Below, piece by piece: positions 1 through 10,213 of a stretch of 64,000 bases of DNA (the first letter of the stretch is position 1; each line of letters starts with the position of its first letter). The position numbers and the translations under genes are program-made. Origin of the DNA: Farysia itapuensis (taxonomy: Eukaryota; Basidiomycota; Ustilaginomycetes; Ustilaginales; Ustilaginaceae); assembly GCA_023212645.1 (NCBI GenBank), contig JALBYC010000004.1, positions 372,001 through 436,000 on the forward strand, given 5' to 3'. The notes beneath the pieces are model-generated. The model worked only from the letters and a program-made list of their open reading frames with translations. It made no database searches and was not told the DNA's origin.

Positions 1-1393
1 CCGAGAGAATTGCCTCTACCGACCCACGATTTTGACCGAGATCGAGCTCATGTGAATGGGTCAGCCAGCCTTTGAGTCGGCCATCGAGGCTTTCCTTGAC
101 GTTAATGTAGCTTTTCCGCTTGGAACCGGACATCACAGGTCGAGGTGGAAGTGAATGGGTCGAGCCAGAAGGCAAAGGTGAATGCTCCCTCATTGGAACG
201 GCGCCAAAAATCTCTTCTTCCTGTCGGTATCCGCCCATATTAGAGACCCAGGCGTCTTCGTCTTCTTCCTGCGTGGGGGATTCCGTCGTAGCCTCTGTAC
301 GGTCGGAATCGACAGAAGCTCGGTTGTCAAGTTGTCTTCGAGCCCGAATCGGGTCAAAGTTGGGTACTGACAGACCGGCAGTTCGGGGTGGGTATGGTTC
401 GACAACGAAAGACAAGATGATGCGCTCGCCACGTTTGGGAGGTAGCAAGTCGGAGCCCATGCGTTGTCGACTGACAATAATGTCAATTTCGTACTTGATG
501 CGCGCCATTGGACGAAGCTTCTGACCGTGTAGCTTTTCTTTGACGTGTTCCAAGAGGTGGTGAGGCCGGGGTGGAGCGTAGCGCGTCTCCATATCGATAG
601 AGGGCGGGAGGTCAATGTGCTTCTTGCCGCGCTTGAACGACTTCTTCAGCTTGCTGTCCAAGAGATCGAGTGCAGAAGCTTGCAATTTGAGCGGCAGGAC
701 GAAGCTGAAGGGGACAGCTAGGTTGTTCTTGCGACCGTGGTCGACGAGTCCGGTCTGGTGCAGTTCAAATGTGCCCGTTTCGAGTTCTGCTTTGGTAACA
801 AGCGTTTTCTGCTCACAGAAGAAGAGCATCTGACGACGAGCGATGCCATGACGAGAATTGTTGGCGTAGTAACTCGAGTCTCCAGCGCCAAAGATACTGG
901 TTTCTAGGTCGCCTCGAATGCGCGCTTTGATACCGGTGATGTAGCCTCTCTCTGGGTCATCGCGAAGCAAGTGCACGGCTCCTCGGATCTCGTCTCCTGG
1001 GCGATACGTCTTGTAGTCGAGGGAGTCAGAGGGGCCTTCGAGAAAAGCGTAGGTCTGACAAGCCTCCGGGTCTGGCGTGGACTGCAATGGTTTGACTTTA
1101 CCATTGACGTCGATGCGAGCAGCGTAGCCGCGATTGACGGTACTTGACGTACTAAAATTGGTGCTGTCCGTCATGACAGAGGCTCGGCTGGAGTCGCCCG
1201 TCAGGACTCGGTTCAGACTGCTGACACGATACCTGGATAACACAGCTAGATGATCATAGACCAGAGAACTGGCGAGCATGGCAGGATTGCTCAAAGCACG
1301 CACTGATGTGAGCGTACCTGAATCTGCCGAGGACACGGGCCGCAGCGGGTGCTGTAGCTGCATGCTCGACATCGAGTCACTCACCACCGCCAT
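1..1393 (-). CDS. Arrestin-like protein, N-terminal part (3' end outside window)
   Basis: An open frame of 464 codons without a stop starts at an ATG at 1393 and runs off the left edge, so the C-terminus is missing. Around residue 130 it reads YRPGDEIRG and then a beta-strand pattern ending IKARIRGDLE, which is how an arrestin N-domain begins. Later come a strand-rich stretch (FSFVLPLKL), then IKYEIDIIVSRQ and IILSFVVEPY, typical of the linker and C-domain. Fungal proteins of this fold (alpha-arrestins) usually link plasma-membrane cargo to Rsp5-type ubiquitin ligases for endocytosis. No PPxY motif is visible in the part present. The family call is by motif pattern only. It faces RAD7 tail-to-head, 539 bp away. 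A different two-domain immunoglobulin-like protein is possible. Confidence 0.6.
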   Translation of the reverse strand, partial: MAVVSDSMSSMQLQHPLRPVSSADSGTLTSVRALSNPAMLASSLVYDHLAVLSRYRVSSLNRVLTGDSSRASVMTDSTNFSTSSTVNRGYAARIDVNGKVKPLQSTPDPEACQTYAFLEGPSDSLDYKTYRPGDEIRGAVHLLRDDPERGYITGIKARIRGDLETSIFGAGDSSYYANNSRHGIARRQMLFFCEQKTLVTKAELETGTFELHQTGLVDHGRKNNLAVPFSFVLPLKLQASALDLLDSKLKKSFKRGKKHIDLPPSIDMETRYAPPRPHHLLEHVKEKLHGQKLRPMARIKYEIDIIVSRQRMGSDLLPPKRGERIILSFVVEPYPPRTAGLSVPNFDPIRARRQLDNRASVDSDRTEATTESPTQEEDEDAWVSNMGGYRQEEEIFGAVPMREHSPLPSGSTHSLPPRPVMSGSKRKSYINVKESLDGRLKGWLTHSHELDLGQNRGSVEAILS

Positions 1394-1931
1394 CTTGGGT
1401 CTGTGGAATAGTGGAAGGGTGGAAGGAGCGTATCTATGCCCATGGGGGAAAAGGGGGACCCTCTGGAATATTATTTCGGTAATCTGCTCTCTCGTCAGGC
1501 TTATCGGATCAGGCCTGGAACGGCGGAAACGCGGAACGGGTCCAAGTCAGCATTCAAAGATGACGACAGGGCCGGGCCTTCCTCCCCTTTGTGAAATCCA
1601 TTTTGCACCTTGCAACGACACTTGGGATCGCGTGCCTGCCGCACCAACCATCTCCGCTCGATGAACTCAGCACAGAGTCGGACCAGACTCTTGCTCTAGA
1701 CAACAGATATCACACGGGAGGATGTCGCTTCCCACGATAGGGACGGGGTCTAGATTACTGGTTCTCAGACCGGTGACCTTTGTGTACACGTGATGCGGCC
1801 TCATGACAATTCGGAAAACTACGGGGCGCGGGGCGCGGGGCGAGAATTGGGGACAGAGTCTAACATGAGGAACAGCCGACCGTCGACCGTCGACCGTCGA
1901 CCGGCGAGCGGCAACCTTGCGGCCCACGGAC
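1394..1931. other. Intergenic, with two short GC-rich tandem repeats
   Basis: This stretch lies between the RAD7 stop and the arrestin-like start and should hold the promoter of the latter and the RAD7 3' end. I see no gene. It contains about three copies of a GGGGCGC unit at 1823-1842 and four copies of a 7-bp CGACCGT-type unit at 1877-1904. Confidence 0.6.
1823..1904. repeat. Two adjacent GC-rich 7-bp minisatellites
   Basis: GGGGCGC is repeated nearly three times (1823-1842), and CGACCGT is repeated four times with a last-base change in the fourth copy (1877-1904). Both sit within 110 bp downstream of the RAD7 stop codon. Confidence 0.75.
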
Positions 1932-3836
1932 TTACGCTGCGTACTTCTCCTTGCCAATGATGCGGACCCTGTCTGATCGCATGAAGTCACTGATGCGGTT
2001 GCATCCGAAAACAAAGACCTTTTTGAGCTCTGGCAAATTTGTACAGATCAGGCTGAGCGTGTTGTCTTCGACGGCACGGACAAAGGACAAGTCCAGGGAC
2101 TCGAGCTGAGGCAGATTCTTGGCCTTGGACAGTACCTCGAGGCCCTTGTCCGTAATGGTGTCGACAGAATTGAGCGAAAGCTCAGTCAACTCTGATCCGG
2201 AATGTTTGAGCAGAGGCTCCACGACCTCGTCATCCAATTTGGGTAGCCGGTCCAGGTGAAGAGACTTGAGGCCTTTGACACCTCCTGACGACCACGTCGT
2301 GAACATCTGCGCCACTGCTGCTGTCTCGAATTTCTCGCATCCAATGAGGCGCAGCGTCTGCAGATGCTGGCAGTAAGGCTGCAGCCCCTCTGCAACAACT
2401 TTGTCGCTCAGATCCACGTTCTTGGACAGATCGAGGTACTGAAGATTCTTGCCTACTGCTTTCAGCAGGCTGATGACCTCTTCATCTTCCAGAGACTTGG
2501 GCGGAACGCCCGGCGCTGAAACGCCAGGGTCTGAGACGTCCAAGTACGTCAGCTTGTCACCATAAACTTCTAGCTTCTGCAGCATAGACTTGTTCAGAGG
2601 TCCAATTTGCGCAAGACCAAGCTCCCGAATGTTCGGACAGTGTTGCGCCAAGGCTTCGGCGCAAGACAGATCGAAGCGAGGCGATTCTCGAATCTTGAGA
2701 CTCTCGAGTCTCGTGCCGATTGCCTCAAAGAATCGATGCCAAGCCTCTTTGCGCACAAGAAACGGTCCGTAAAGCTCGAGACTCTTGAGTTTGGTCAGCT
2801 TGGAAGCCCATACGTCCATGACTGCATTGTCCAACATGCCACACAACTGCAAGTTGATGTGCTCCAAATTTGGAGCGAATGTAGCAAGACTTTGCAGAGA
2901 CTCGCTGTCAAGCTTGCTGCAGTCGTAGAGCGAAAGACTTTTCGTCTCGGGGGACAAGAAGAGCTGAACGGTGACGGGGTTCAGACTGCGGTTCTTGGAG
3001 ATTGATTTGCTGATCGCGTCAAGATTGCGGAAGCCAATGTTGCCCAGAGCCTCGACGTTCTCAATATGTTTGCTGATGATTTCGATGCAGTAGCTTTGGA
3101 GAGTGGGCGCGGCTGTCTGCGTGACATCAAACATGTTCTTTCGACGAACTTGTCGCCTAACTTTCGGCTGTGGCCTGGAAGGAGCGGCAGTGCCTCCGCC
3201 TGCGGCGCCTTTGCCGTGTAGCGGGCCGCATTTGTGACAAAGTGGTCCCTTGTCGCCCGATTTTGTATACTGTGTGATTGTGAATTTCATCTTGCACGAG
3301 CTGCAGTAGGCAATGCTGCCCGGCGTGCGGTTGGCATACGAGTGATTGGCGCGAGCACCGGTTGCCTTTGGCAGTCCTACATCGTCGGGGCCATTGAACA
3401 TTGGTCGGTAGTCGTCATCATCATCATCGTCCGACTCAAGCTTCTTTCGTGGCTTTTTGTCCTTGCCGTCTTTCTTGCCCGAGGTGGCGGCAGCTCGTTT
3501 AGCACTTGCACCCCGAGTCAAGCGAGATGGGCCAGCTTCAAGACTGGCCTCATTCGAGGCAGTAGCGACTTCGGCAGTCACCTCTTCGTCCGTGCCATCG
3601 TCTTCCTCAAAGTTCATCGAGCTGCCATTTCGAGCTAGGCGGCGACGTTGCGGACTGGCCAATGCCGGAGAAGGCGATGCAGTCTGACCATTGACGGAGC
3701 CAGCAGCTGCATTGCGCTCCTGCTGTTCTCGTTCCTGCTCCTCTCGGCGACGAAAGCGATTTGCGTTTCGAGCAGTGATGCCTCGTTCCCTGAGGAACTC
3801 TGTAAGAGCCGAAGTTGGCCCCCGAACGTTCGACAT
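1932..3836 (-). CDS. RAD7: DNA repair protein Rad7 (LRR protein of global-genome NER)
   Basis: Single-exon gene of 634 aa. Rad7 works with Rad16 in yeast to recognise and clear UV lesions in non-transcribed DNA, and acts in an E3 ligase with Elc1. The protein opens with RGPTSALTEFLRERGI, the conserved Rad7 N-terminus. A basic, acidic-patched linker follows, then a CSSCKMKF...CHKCG zinc-binding pair near residues 180-205. Leucine-rich repeats run from about residue 270 to the end (for example LQTLRLIGC, LTELSLNSV, LESLDLSF). The start ATG is the first in the frame and gives the family N-terminus directly. It is divergent from ARL2, with 206 bp between start codons, so a shared promoter is likely. 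A general LRR/AMN1-type protein is the alternative, but the N-terminus argues for Rad7. Confidence 0.88.
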   Translation of the reverse strand: MSNVRGPTSALTEFLRERGITARNANRFRRREEQEREQQERNAAAGSVNGQTASPSPALASPQRRRLARNGSSMNFEEDDGTDEEVTAEVATASNEASLEAGPSRLTRGASAKRAAATSGKKDGKDKKPRKKLESDDDDDDDYRPMFNGPDDVGLPKATGARANHSYANRTPGSIAYCSSCKMKFTITQYTKSGDKGPLCHKCGPLHGKGAAGGGTAAPSRPQPKVRRQVRRKNMFDVTQTAAPTLQSYCIEIISKHIENVEALGNIGFRNLDAISKSISKNRSLNPVTVQLFLSPETKSLSLYDCSKLDSESLQSLATFAPNLEHINLQLCGMLDNAVMDVWASKLTKLKSLELYGPFLVRKEAWHRFFEAIGTRLESLKIRESPRFDLSCAEALAQHCPNIRELGLAQIGPLNKSMLQKLEVYGDKLTYLDVSDPGVSAPGVPPKSLEDEEVISLLKAVGKNLQYLDLSKNVDLSDKVVAEGLQPYCQHLQTLRLIGCEKFETAAVAQMFTTWSSGGVKGLKSLHLDRLPKLDDEVVEPLLKHSGSELTELSLNSVDTITDKGLEVLSKAKNLPQLESLDLSFVRAVEDNTLSLICTNLPELKKVFVFGCNRISDFMRSDRVRIIGKEKYAA

Positions 3837-4042
3837 GACGAGTCAGAGTTGCAGTGTGGGGAGCAAGGGAGTGGCAAAAGCTGAGTCCAACATTTTGACC
3901 GTTTCAGAATTCAAGTCCAAAAAAAAGCGAGAAGAACAGTTCAAAAAAGGACGTGCAACACCTGTCAGAAGAGCGCGAGTGCATCCGTAGCTTACAGCAC
4001 AGATCACCCGCTCGACCGCTTGCTATTGCTGTTGCAGCAGAG
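3837..4042. promoter_or_regulatory. Divergent promoter RAD7 / ARL2
   Basis: There are 206 bp between two outward-facing start codons. It contains an A-rich run near 3919 but no clear TATA box. A shared promoter is inferred from layout alone. Confidence 0.45.
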
Positions 4043-4675
4043 ATGGGCCTGCTCACCATCATTCGCAAGAACAAGACTCGTTCGCGAGAGTTCCGCCTCC
4101 TGTTCCTCGGTCTAGATAATGCAGGAAAGACCACTATCCTGAAAAAGCTACAGAATAAGTCGCAGGCCGAGATTGAGGCCATCTCGCCCACGCTAGGCTT
4201 TGCGATTCAGACCTTTCAGTATCAGGGCTATCATCTCAACATCTGGGACATTGGAGGACAAAAGAGCTTGCGGCCGTACTGGAAGAACTACTTTGAAAAG
4301 ACAGATGCGATCATTTGGGTGGTTGATTCGTCCGACACTGCACGCTTGCAAGACTGCAAAGATGAGCTTCAGACCTTGCTCCGAGAAGAGCGGCTCTATG
4401 GGGCCACCATTCTCCTTTTTGCGAACAAGCAGGACCTACCTGGCTCTCTGTCTGCGGAACAAATCAAGACACAGCTGCAGCTTGACAGCGTCACGAGTCA
4501 TAGCTGGAAGATACAGCCGTGCAGCGCATACACTGGAGACAATCTGGTAGCTGGGTTGGAGTGGACTGTGAGAGACGTTGCTAATCGAATGTACTACCAT
4601 GGCGAAACCAGATCGGGGGTACGCGCTACTCAAGTACTTGAATCTGGGCCACTCCAATCCTCGCACGTCATCTAG
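4043..4675 (+). CDS. ARL2: ARF-like GTPase Arl2
   Basis: Single exon, 210 aa. Arl2 binds tubulin cofactor D and controls tubulin heterodimer folding and microtubule dynamics; in yeast the orthologue is Cin4. The start [11 protein letters not shown] matches the Arl2 N-terminus, so I take the ATG at 4043 although the frame stays open upstream. All G-boxes are intact: GLDNAGKT (G1), a Thr in ISPTLGF (G2), WDIGGQ with catalytic Gln (G3), NKQD (G4) and CSAYTG (G5). The sequence [20 protein letters not shown] is Arl2-like rather than Arf1-like. A short extra C-terminal tail (about 25 aa, after NRMYYH) goes beyond the usual 184 aa. The Gly2 typical of Arl2 is present, though Arl2 is generally not myristoylated. 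Confidence 0.92.
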   Translation: MGLLTIIRKNKTRSREFRLLFLGLDNAGKTTILKKLQNKSQAEIEAISPTLGFAIQTFQYQGYHLNIWDIGGQKSLRPYWKNYFEKTDAIIWVVDSSDTARLQDCKDELQTLLREERLYGATILLFANKQDLPGSLSAEQIKTQLQLDSVTSHSWKIQPCSAYTGDNLVAGLEWTVRDVANRMYYHGETRSGVRATQVLESGPLQSSHVI

Positions 4676-4724
4676 CAGCTGTTTATACCCGGAGTGGCGT
4701 CATAGCATATATCAACACAATGCA

Positions 4725-6640
4725 TTACATCTGTACAACAATCCTCTTGCGAGGTCCCTGAGTCAAGCTCTCGACCTTTTCTGCGATAACTTCGGCGTCT
4801 TCGCTCGAAAGGACAGTGCTAGGAGGCGCTGCCCGACGACGGAGAGGTGATCGTTCCTTTTCCCATCGCTCTCGACCCCAGGCCCACATGGAATCGAGCA
4901 CAAGCATGCCGCCGCCCAGCGCCCATACCAGTGTTATGGCATAGAAGAAGTTGGAGTTTGCTGATCCCGCTGTCAGCCAAAGGTGATGAAAAGCAGGCGA
5001 CAGGAAAGTACAGTAAATGTAGATCATGGCAGAGATCAGAGGATACCGCATGTCTATGGAAGAGGGCAAAACGTCAGAGCTAGAAGCTGGCTAGACGTGA
5101 CCACGAAAGGACTTACATTCAAAGATCTGATCGTGTATGCTCAGCAGTCCGAGGAAAAGCGCATGGTCTCCCATGGTGGGATAGCTCTTGAACACAGCAA
5201 GGATGCCGCACATTACGGTCACACCGAATAATGGATCCTGTCTGTGCTCGAAGTTACAGTCAGCCTCGTCCTGAGTTTTCCTTTGTTTCGCTGCTCACCT
5301 GTACTTGATAGTGAGAGGCAAGACGTAGCTCGCAAGGTGCACGTTGAATGTCAAGAGGAAGAAGTCACGGAAATGATTGAACATCTCCATGAAAAAGTAC
5401 CACCACAAGCCCAGATTGGGGGACAAGTCCGCCATGAGCAAGCTGCAAACATCAAGAAGGAGAGGGATCAGTGGAGTGTTGCAGACACGTGCTGGCTGTC
5501 ATCAACGTACATTGCTCCGTATACTTGCTCGGTCCATTCCCAGCCTTGATGAATTGGGACCTGATTGACACGTAGCATCTTCAGGACACTCGAGGCAGCG
5601 TCTGTATACTTGTAAGACAAAACTATAGCTCTTGACAGCCACAGTCCGCCCAAAAGGGCAGCTGGGTAGAGCAAGATACTCTTAAATACGGTCCAGCGCT
5701 GTGCAGAAAGTTGCAATGTCAATCTCCAGTCACACCGTCGTTCCGAAAGACCACCACCTACTTTGGCCGATTGGACTCGATCGACTAGGAAGCCAGGTTG
5801 TTTTTGTGTCTTAGAGACATCGTGTGTATGTCCAGTCCGTTCGATACGCAGGATTTCGGCTTGATAGACGCGCTCTCCTGATCGTTGCACCGAGAGCTGT
5901 ATCAGTTGTGGCAGCAGCAACGCAGGATAAAGTGATAGAAGAGAAGCGAAAGCCCACGCCAGAGAAGCGGGTAGCGTCGAAGCTAGAAAGCTGGGTCAGT
6001 TATCTCGTCGCAAGCATGCTATGGCGCTGAGCTTACCTGTCATCACAGTATAGATGGACGCTAATGTTGCGAGCGTCTCAAACGGTGATGTACTTCTTGC
6101 TACACAGATTGCTACGGTGTAAGGGTTGAACAGAAAGATAGCAGCGACATGAGTCGCACGATTTTGATGCCCTTGTTCCATTGAGTGCGACTGTCGAGCC
6201 TTATCGCGCAGAGAACATATCTGAAAGAGCAGCCATCCCGATATGATATCCGCTAACGACCAGATCACCGAGACGACAAGCTTGTCATCTTTGAGCAGAA
6301 ATTGAGCAAGAGGGTAATTGAGGAGAGGCAACAGGAGTGGCGAATGATGGATCGTGCCCGCCGCATAAGGACCAGCAGCCAGTTCGGCGCCTGTAGAGGC
6401 TTCAATTGTATTCGGATGCTGACGAAAGAGGTAATGAGCTTCCAGAAGCGACTTCCAGCTGTTGATGGGTGTGCTCAACTCTGGCCTGTCTTGCAGCTCT
6501 GTGGGCAGGTTGGTATAGAAGAGCAGTCCGAAGCGCAGCAGGAACGCAGTCAAGAAGAGGGCAGCAAGTCCCACTCTTGAATGTGGCGGCGATGACTTGC
6601 GAGCCTCTGGGAGTCCAACGCCTCCGACGCTCCGTGCCAT
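4725..6640 (-). CDS. GAB1: GPI transamidase subunit PIG-U / Gab1 (five exons)
   Basis: Predicted spliced 557 aa protein. Exons: 6640-6037, 5982-5511, 5442-5299, 5241-5117, 5053-4725; all four introns have GT..AG ends and keep frame. PIG-U is a polytopic ER membrane subunit of the GPI transamidase that attaches GPI anchors to secretory proteins. Family hallmarks seen: RPELSTPINSWKSL in the first lumenal loop, HHSPLLLPLL, FLFNPYTVAICVA, LSPNLGLWWYFFMEMF, FKSYPTMGDHAL and AGSANSNFFYAIT. The usual length is 390-435 aa; the excess is mainly a roughly 60-residue hydrophilic insert (from SGERVYQAE to CDWRLTLQ) between membrane segments in exon 2. The exon borders were worked out by hand from family continuity, so ends could shift by a few codons. 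Divergent from the helicase gene. Confidence 0.88.
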
Positions 6641-6953
6641 TGTTGAGCAACGGAAGATTTGGTGTTGTGCTTCCGGTCCAAGTGTTGCATCGGGGAAGAA
6701 GTGCTGGCCCGATGGGATGTGGAGACGTTCCCGATTCAGTACGCGTTTGTCATCCAGCCAGCTCTTTAAACCCTGAAAAACTTTTGGTAAAAAATGCAGA
6801 CGAAGAAGGAAAATCGGAAAGAAAAAAAAAAAAGATGATAGTGCACCCTGGCTGAGGGTATACTTGTGCCTCCTCGTCCACTACACCATAGTCTGAGACG
6901 ACCACAGACACGCCGCCTACAAAGCCGTGCACAGCTTGTAGCTGCCTTTCAAG
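6641..6953. promoter_or_regulatory. Divergent promoter PIG-U / mitochondrial helicase
   Basis: 313 bp between opposing start codons. It holds an A-tract near 6821-6834 that could act as a nucleosome-excluding element. No coding potential was seen. Confidence 0.45.
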
Positions 6954-9290
6954 ATGCTCCATAGGCACTTGCTGACGGCTTCGGCCGTCCTCCGATCTAC
7001 TGCACCCGTGCGGTCTTTCTCCTCCGCTGCAGCATCGATCGCGCCTTTGCGATCAAGTAATCTTCGACACAGGTCCGCCATCTCTCTAGCCAGCTCCACA
7101 ACAATTCGCTTGCTTTCGCAGACATCGTCTGTCCGCAACGCAGCTGAAGCTACGGCTTCGGACATCCTCGCATCCTCGGAGTCCATGAAATCTGGTGTGT
7201 CGCAGTCCGAAGACCCCAACGCACCCGACTTTGTATTGTCAGAGGGGCAGTCGCTGAGACGCACCTCAAAGGGAGAACTCAAGGTTCGCCCTGCAAAGGA
7301 CAACACTTTCGCTTCCCTAAAGGGCTCTATTGAGCATGACGTCTGGAAAGCGCTTACTGTCACGCCGTTCAAGTATACTACCATGTCCGATGTTCAGGAA
7401 AAGGTATTTCATCTTCTTCCCGAACTCGCATCGAGCATCGGCGCCAACGCCGAACCCATGCCTGATGGCAAGGGGCGCGATCTACTCGTAAAGGCACGCA
7501 CAGGTACGGGCAAAACCATTGCTTTCCTCGTACCTGCCCTCGAAGCTCGATTCAGATCGCTGGTAGATGTCCGAAGGGGAATCTTCACCAAGCCTTGGCA
7601 AGATATGCTCAACAGGCATAGATCTGGCTTCAACTACGAGGAACTCGACAAGCATGGACGTGACAATTTGGTCAAACAATTTGCTAACAACAGCGTCGGT
7701 GTCTTGATTCTCTCCCCAACCAGAGAGTTGGCCACACAAATTGCCGATGAGGCAAAGAAATTGCTGACACATGCACCGACCATGCGTGTGCAGCTGCTCG
7801 TCGGAGGTGCCAGTCGTAATCACCAGATCGAAGACTGGAGGAGATCAAGGCCTGACGTGGTTGTCGCCACGCCGGGACGTGTCCTGGATCTGCTCAACGA
7901 CGTTGGCATGATCCGTGAAGCCATGACAGCATGTCGGACACTAGTTCTCGACGAGGCGGATACACTTCTCGAGATGGGTTTCCGAGACGACCTCCAACGT
8001 ATTTTGAAGCATCTCCCGGCCAAGGAAGACCGTCAGAACATGCTCTTCAGTGCAACTGTCAGTCCAGAGATCAAAGCCATCGCAAAAGCCAGTCTGGACC
8101 CCGATCACCGCTTCATCGACTGTGTACCGGCTGGCGAAGACAACGTTCACAAGCACATTCCACAGTACGCTACAGTTCTCGAGTCTGGAGAGGAGCAGTT
8201 CCCTCATATTCTTCGACTCATTGCACATGACCAGCTCGTAAACTCCGGCAAGTCCAAAATCATTATCTTTGCGCCGACGACGAAGCTCACTATGCTTATC
8301 GGCCAAGTCCTACGAGACCTTCGAGAGAGCACGCCGGCAGGTCGAGGCTCTCAGATCTATGAAATTCATAGCAAAAAGGACCAGCGAGCGCGATTCAACA
8401 CAAGCGATCGCTTCCGACAAGACAAGAGCGGCGCCAGTATCTTGGTGACCAGTGATGTCAGCGCTAGAGGTGTTGACTATCCAGGGACAACGCGCGTCAT
8501 CCAGGTCGGAGTTCCCTCGTCGAAGGATCAGTACATTCACAGAATCGGTCGAACTGGACGTGCCGGTGCCTCTGGGCGATCCGACATTGTCTTGCAGAAA
8601 TGGGAGCGGGGATTTTTGCACTTCCAACTCGACGACTTGCCGGTCAAGGAACTCCCTTGCGAAGAGCTCACTGAAGAAGTTCAAACATTGTGTCGACGCT
8701 TCGACGAGTCGCCGCGCGACTTTTCACCTCCCCGACAAGAGTCCGCTCCGCTCAGGTCTAGAGACAGGTCTAGGTCAAACGCACCTCCTGCAAGATTGCA
8801 AGGCCCATTGACGGACAAGTACCTGACCTCGGTGCAAGGACCCCGAATTCAAAACGTGTTCGCCAACATGGACGCAGCAGAGGTCGGAGAAGCATTCTCT
8901 TCTCTACTCGGCTTCTACGTTGGAAGAGCCAGCGATCTGCGCACCAGCAAGACTTCTATCTTCGAAGGGCTCAAAGAATGGACTGTCGAAGCTGCACACA
9001 TGGAAAGACCACCTTTCGTCAGTGACATGTTCCTCCAGAAACTTGGCATTGCAAGTGGGCACAAGGGTGCCACGGGTCGAAGCGCACGCGGATTCCGGGG
9101 AGGCGGTCAAAGCCGCAGCGACAGTGGCTCCTACTCGCAGGGACGCGGTCGGTTCAGTAGAGACGGTGGAGGAGGAGGAGGCGGCAGCAGAGATCGCGGT
9201 GGCAGCAACCGTGGCTTTGGCAACGACAGATCCTCGCGCAGCAACGTTTACGGTCGAAGCGACTCTTCAGAAGCTTCGAGCAAATGGTGA
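6954..9290 (+). CDS. MSS116: Mitochondrial DEAD-box RNA helicase (Mss116/CYT-19 type)
   Basis: Single exon, 778 aa. Mss116-type helicases remodel group I and II introns and other mitochondrial RNAs. The first about 60 residues are rich in Arg/Ser/Ala and lack acids (VLRSTAPVRSFSSAAAS), a mitochondrial presequence. Core motifs: Q at the Q-motif position (MSDVQEKVF), ARTGTGKT (181-188), PTRELATQ (255-262), TPGR, DEAD (333-336), SAT (366-368), SARGVDYP and HRIGRTGRAG. The C-terminus is Gly/Arg/Ser-rich with FRGGG and GGGGGGSRDRGG runs, the RNA-binding tail of this subgroup. About 50 extra residues between motifs I and Ia are charged (RRGIFTKPWQDMLNRHRSGF) and longer than in typical DEAD helicases. 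Assignment to Mss116 versus another mitochondrial DEAD protein rests on presequence plus tail. Confidence 0.85.
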   Translation: MLHRHLLTASAVLRSTAPVRSFSSAAASIAPLRSSNLRHRSAISLASSTTIRLLSQTSSVRNAAEATASDILASSESMKSGVSQSEDPNAPDFVLSEGQSLRRTSKGELKVRPAKDNTFASLKGSIEHDVWKALTVTPFKYTTMSDVQEKVFHLLPELASSIGANAEPMPDGKGRDLLVKARTGTGKTIAFLVPALEARFRSLVDVRRGIFTKPWQDMLNRHRSGFNYEELDKHGRDNLVKQFANNSVGVLILSPTRELATQIADEAKKLLTHAPTMRVQLLVGGASRNHQIEDWRRSRPDVVVATPGRVLDLLNDVGMIREAMTACRTLVLDEADTLLEMGFRDDLQRILKHLPAKEDRQNMLFSATVSPEIKAIAKASLDPDHRFIDCVPAGEDNVHKHIPQYATVLESGEEQFPHILRLIAHDQLVNSGKSKIIIFAPTTKLTMLIGQVLRDLRESTPAGRGSQIYEIHSKKDQRARFNTSDRFRQDKSGASILVTSDVSARGVDYPGTTRVIQVGVPSSKDQYIHRIGRTGRAGASGRSDIVLQKWERGFLHFQLDDLPVKELPCEELTEEVQTLCRRFDESPRDFSPPRQESAPLRSRDRSRSNAPPARLQGPLTDKYLTSVQGPRIQNVFANMDAAEVGEAFSSLLGFYVGRASDLRTSKTSIFEGLKEWTVEAAHMERPPFVSDMFLQKLGIASGHKGATGRSARGFRGGGQSRSDSGSYSQGRGRFSRDGGGGGGGSRDRGGSNRGFGNDRSSRSNVYGRSDSSEASSKW

Positions 9291-10213
9291 GCCATTCGGC
9301 CACTCACCCCGGCAACAGCATCACCTGCCATAAAACATTTCCTTTCCCAAGCAAAAGTCGTGGACAGAAGCCGCACTGCTTTCTGTATCCCTGTCTGTCT
9401 CACCTCTGACCGATCTGTACAATTACGGTTTAATGCCAGCATTCATATGATTTCTCTTGTTCTCTATCGCTATCTCACCGCTATTCAAATGCTAATGTGC
9501 AGCGTACATATGCAAACGACATCGCTCTCTCTCGTCTGCTGATACCCGATTGCCGATTTACTGATGCACGGGTTGTCGATTTCCGAAGATCCGAAATCCG
9601 ATGTGTGGCAGTGCGCTCGACTCAGACACCAATTCTTACCTTGTCAAGACAGGCCACACCACTGCGAAGTGCGTGTCTGCGGCAAAGCAGCTTGAACATC
9701 CTTCTATGGTGTAAGCGAAGGCGAGAAAAGTGAATGCCCGATGTGAATCTTCGATCTAGCCTTAGTGGGGGATGGTTGAATTGGGCGGCTAAATACATTG
9801 AATTAGGATCCGCGCTTTGTCGTGCTGATCGTCTTGCTCGTCGTTGCTTCGTCTCGCCCTTCTTGTCCATCCCCCTTTGATATTGCTCTGGACTCTATTC
9901 CCGTGCGCGTCAAGTGCAAGATCTCATACGGCTGTTGTGCACTGCCGAGGTCCGCGCTTGCTCTTTGCTTCGCTTCTCCAGATCACTGTCGAATCTTGGG
10001 CTTTACACGGCATTGGGCACTCTGCCACCAGTGTTCCCCTGCGTTGGTGTTGTCCCGACGCGGTGTTAGAAGCATATCCGCTCTCTGTGCTGGCTGAATA
10101 CTATGGCCTCAGAGGTCGCTTGCAACAAGTAAGCAGACTGACGGAAGTCCACAAGTTTAGTCCGGCTGCAATACCGAGTTGACCCGAGTCAGACCAGCGA
10201 TCCTCACGCTGCC
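9291..10213. other. Intergenic, helicase 3' end and promoter of next gene
   Basis: There are 923 bp between two genes on the + strand. Small frames here (for example 9844-10182) have no protein-like composition, and several ATGs precede the 10214 start. I see no gene, RNA or repeat. Confidence 0.5.
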
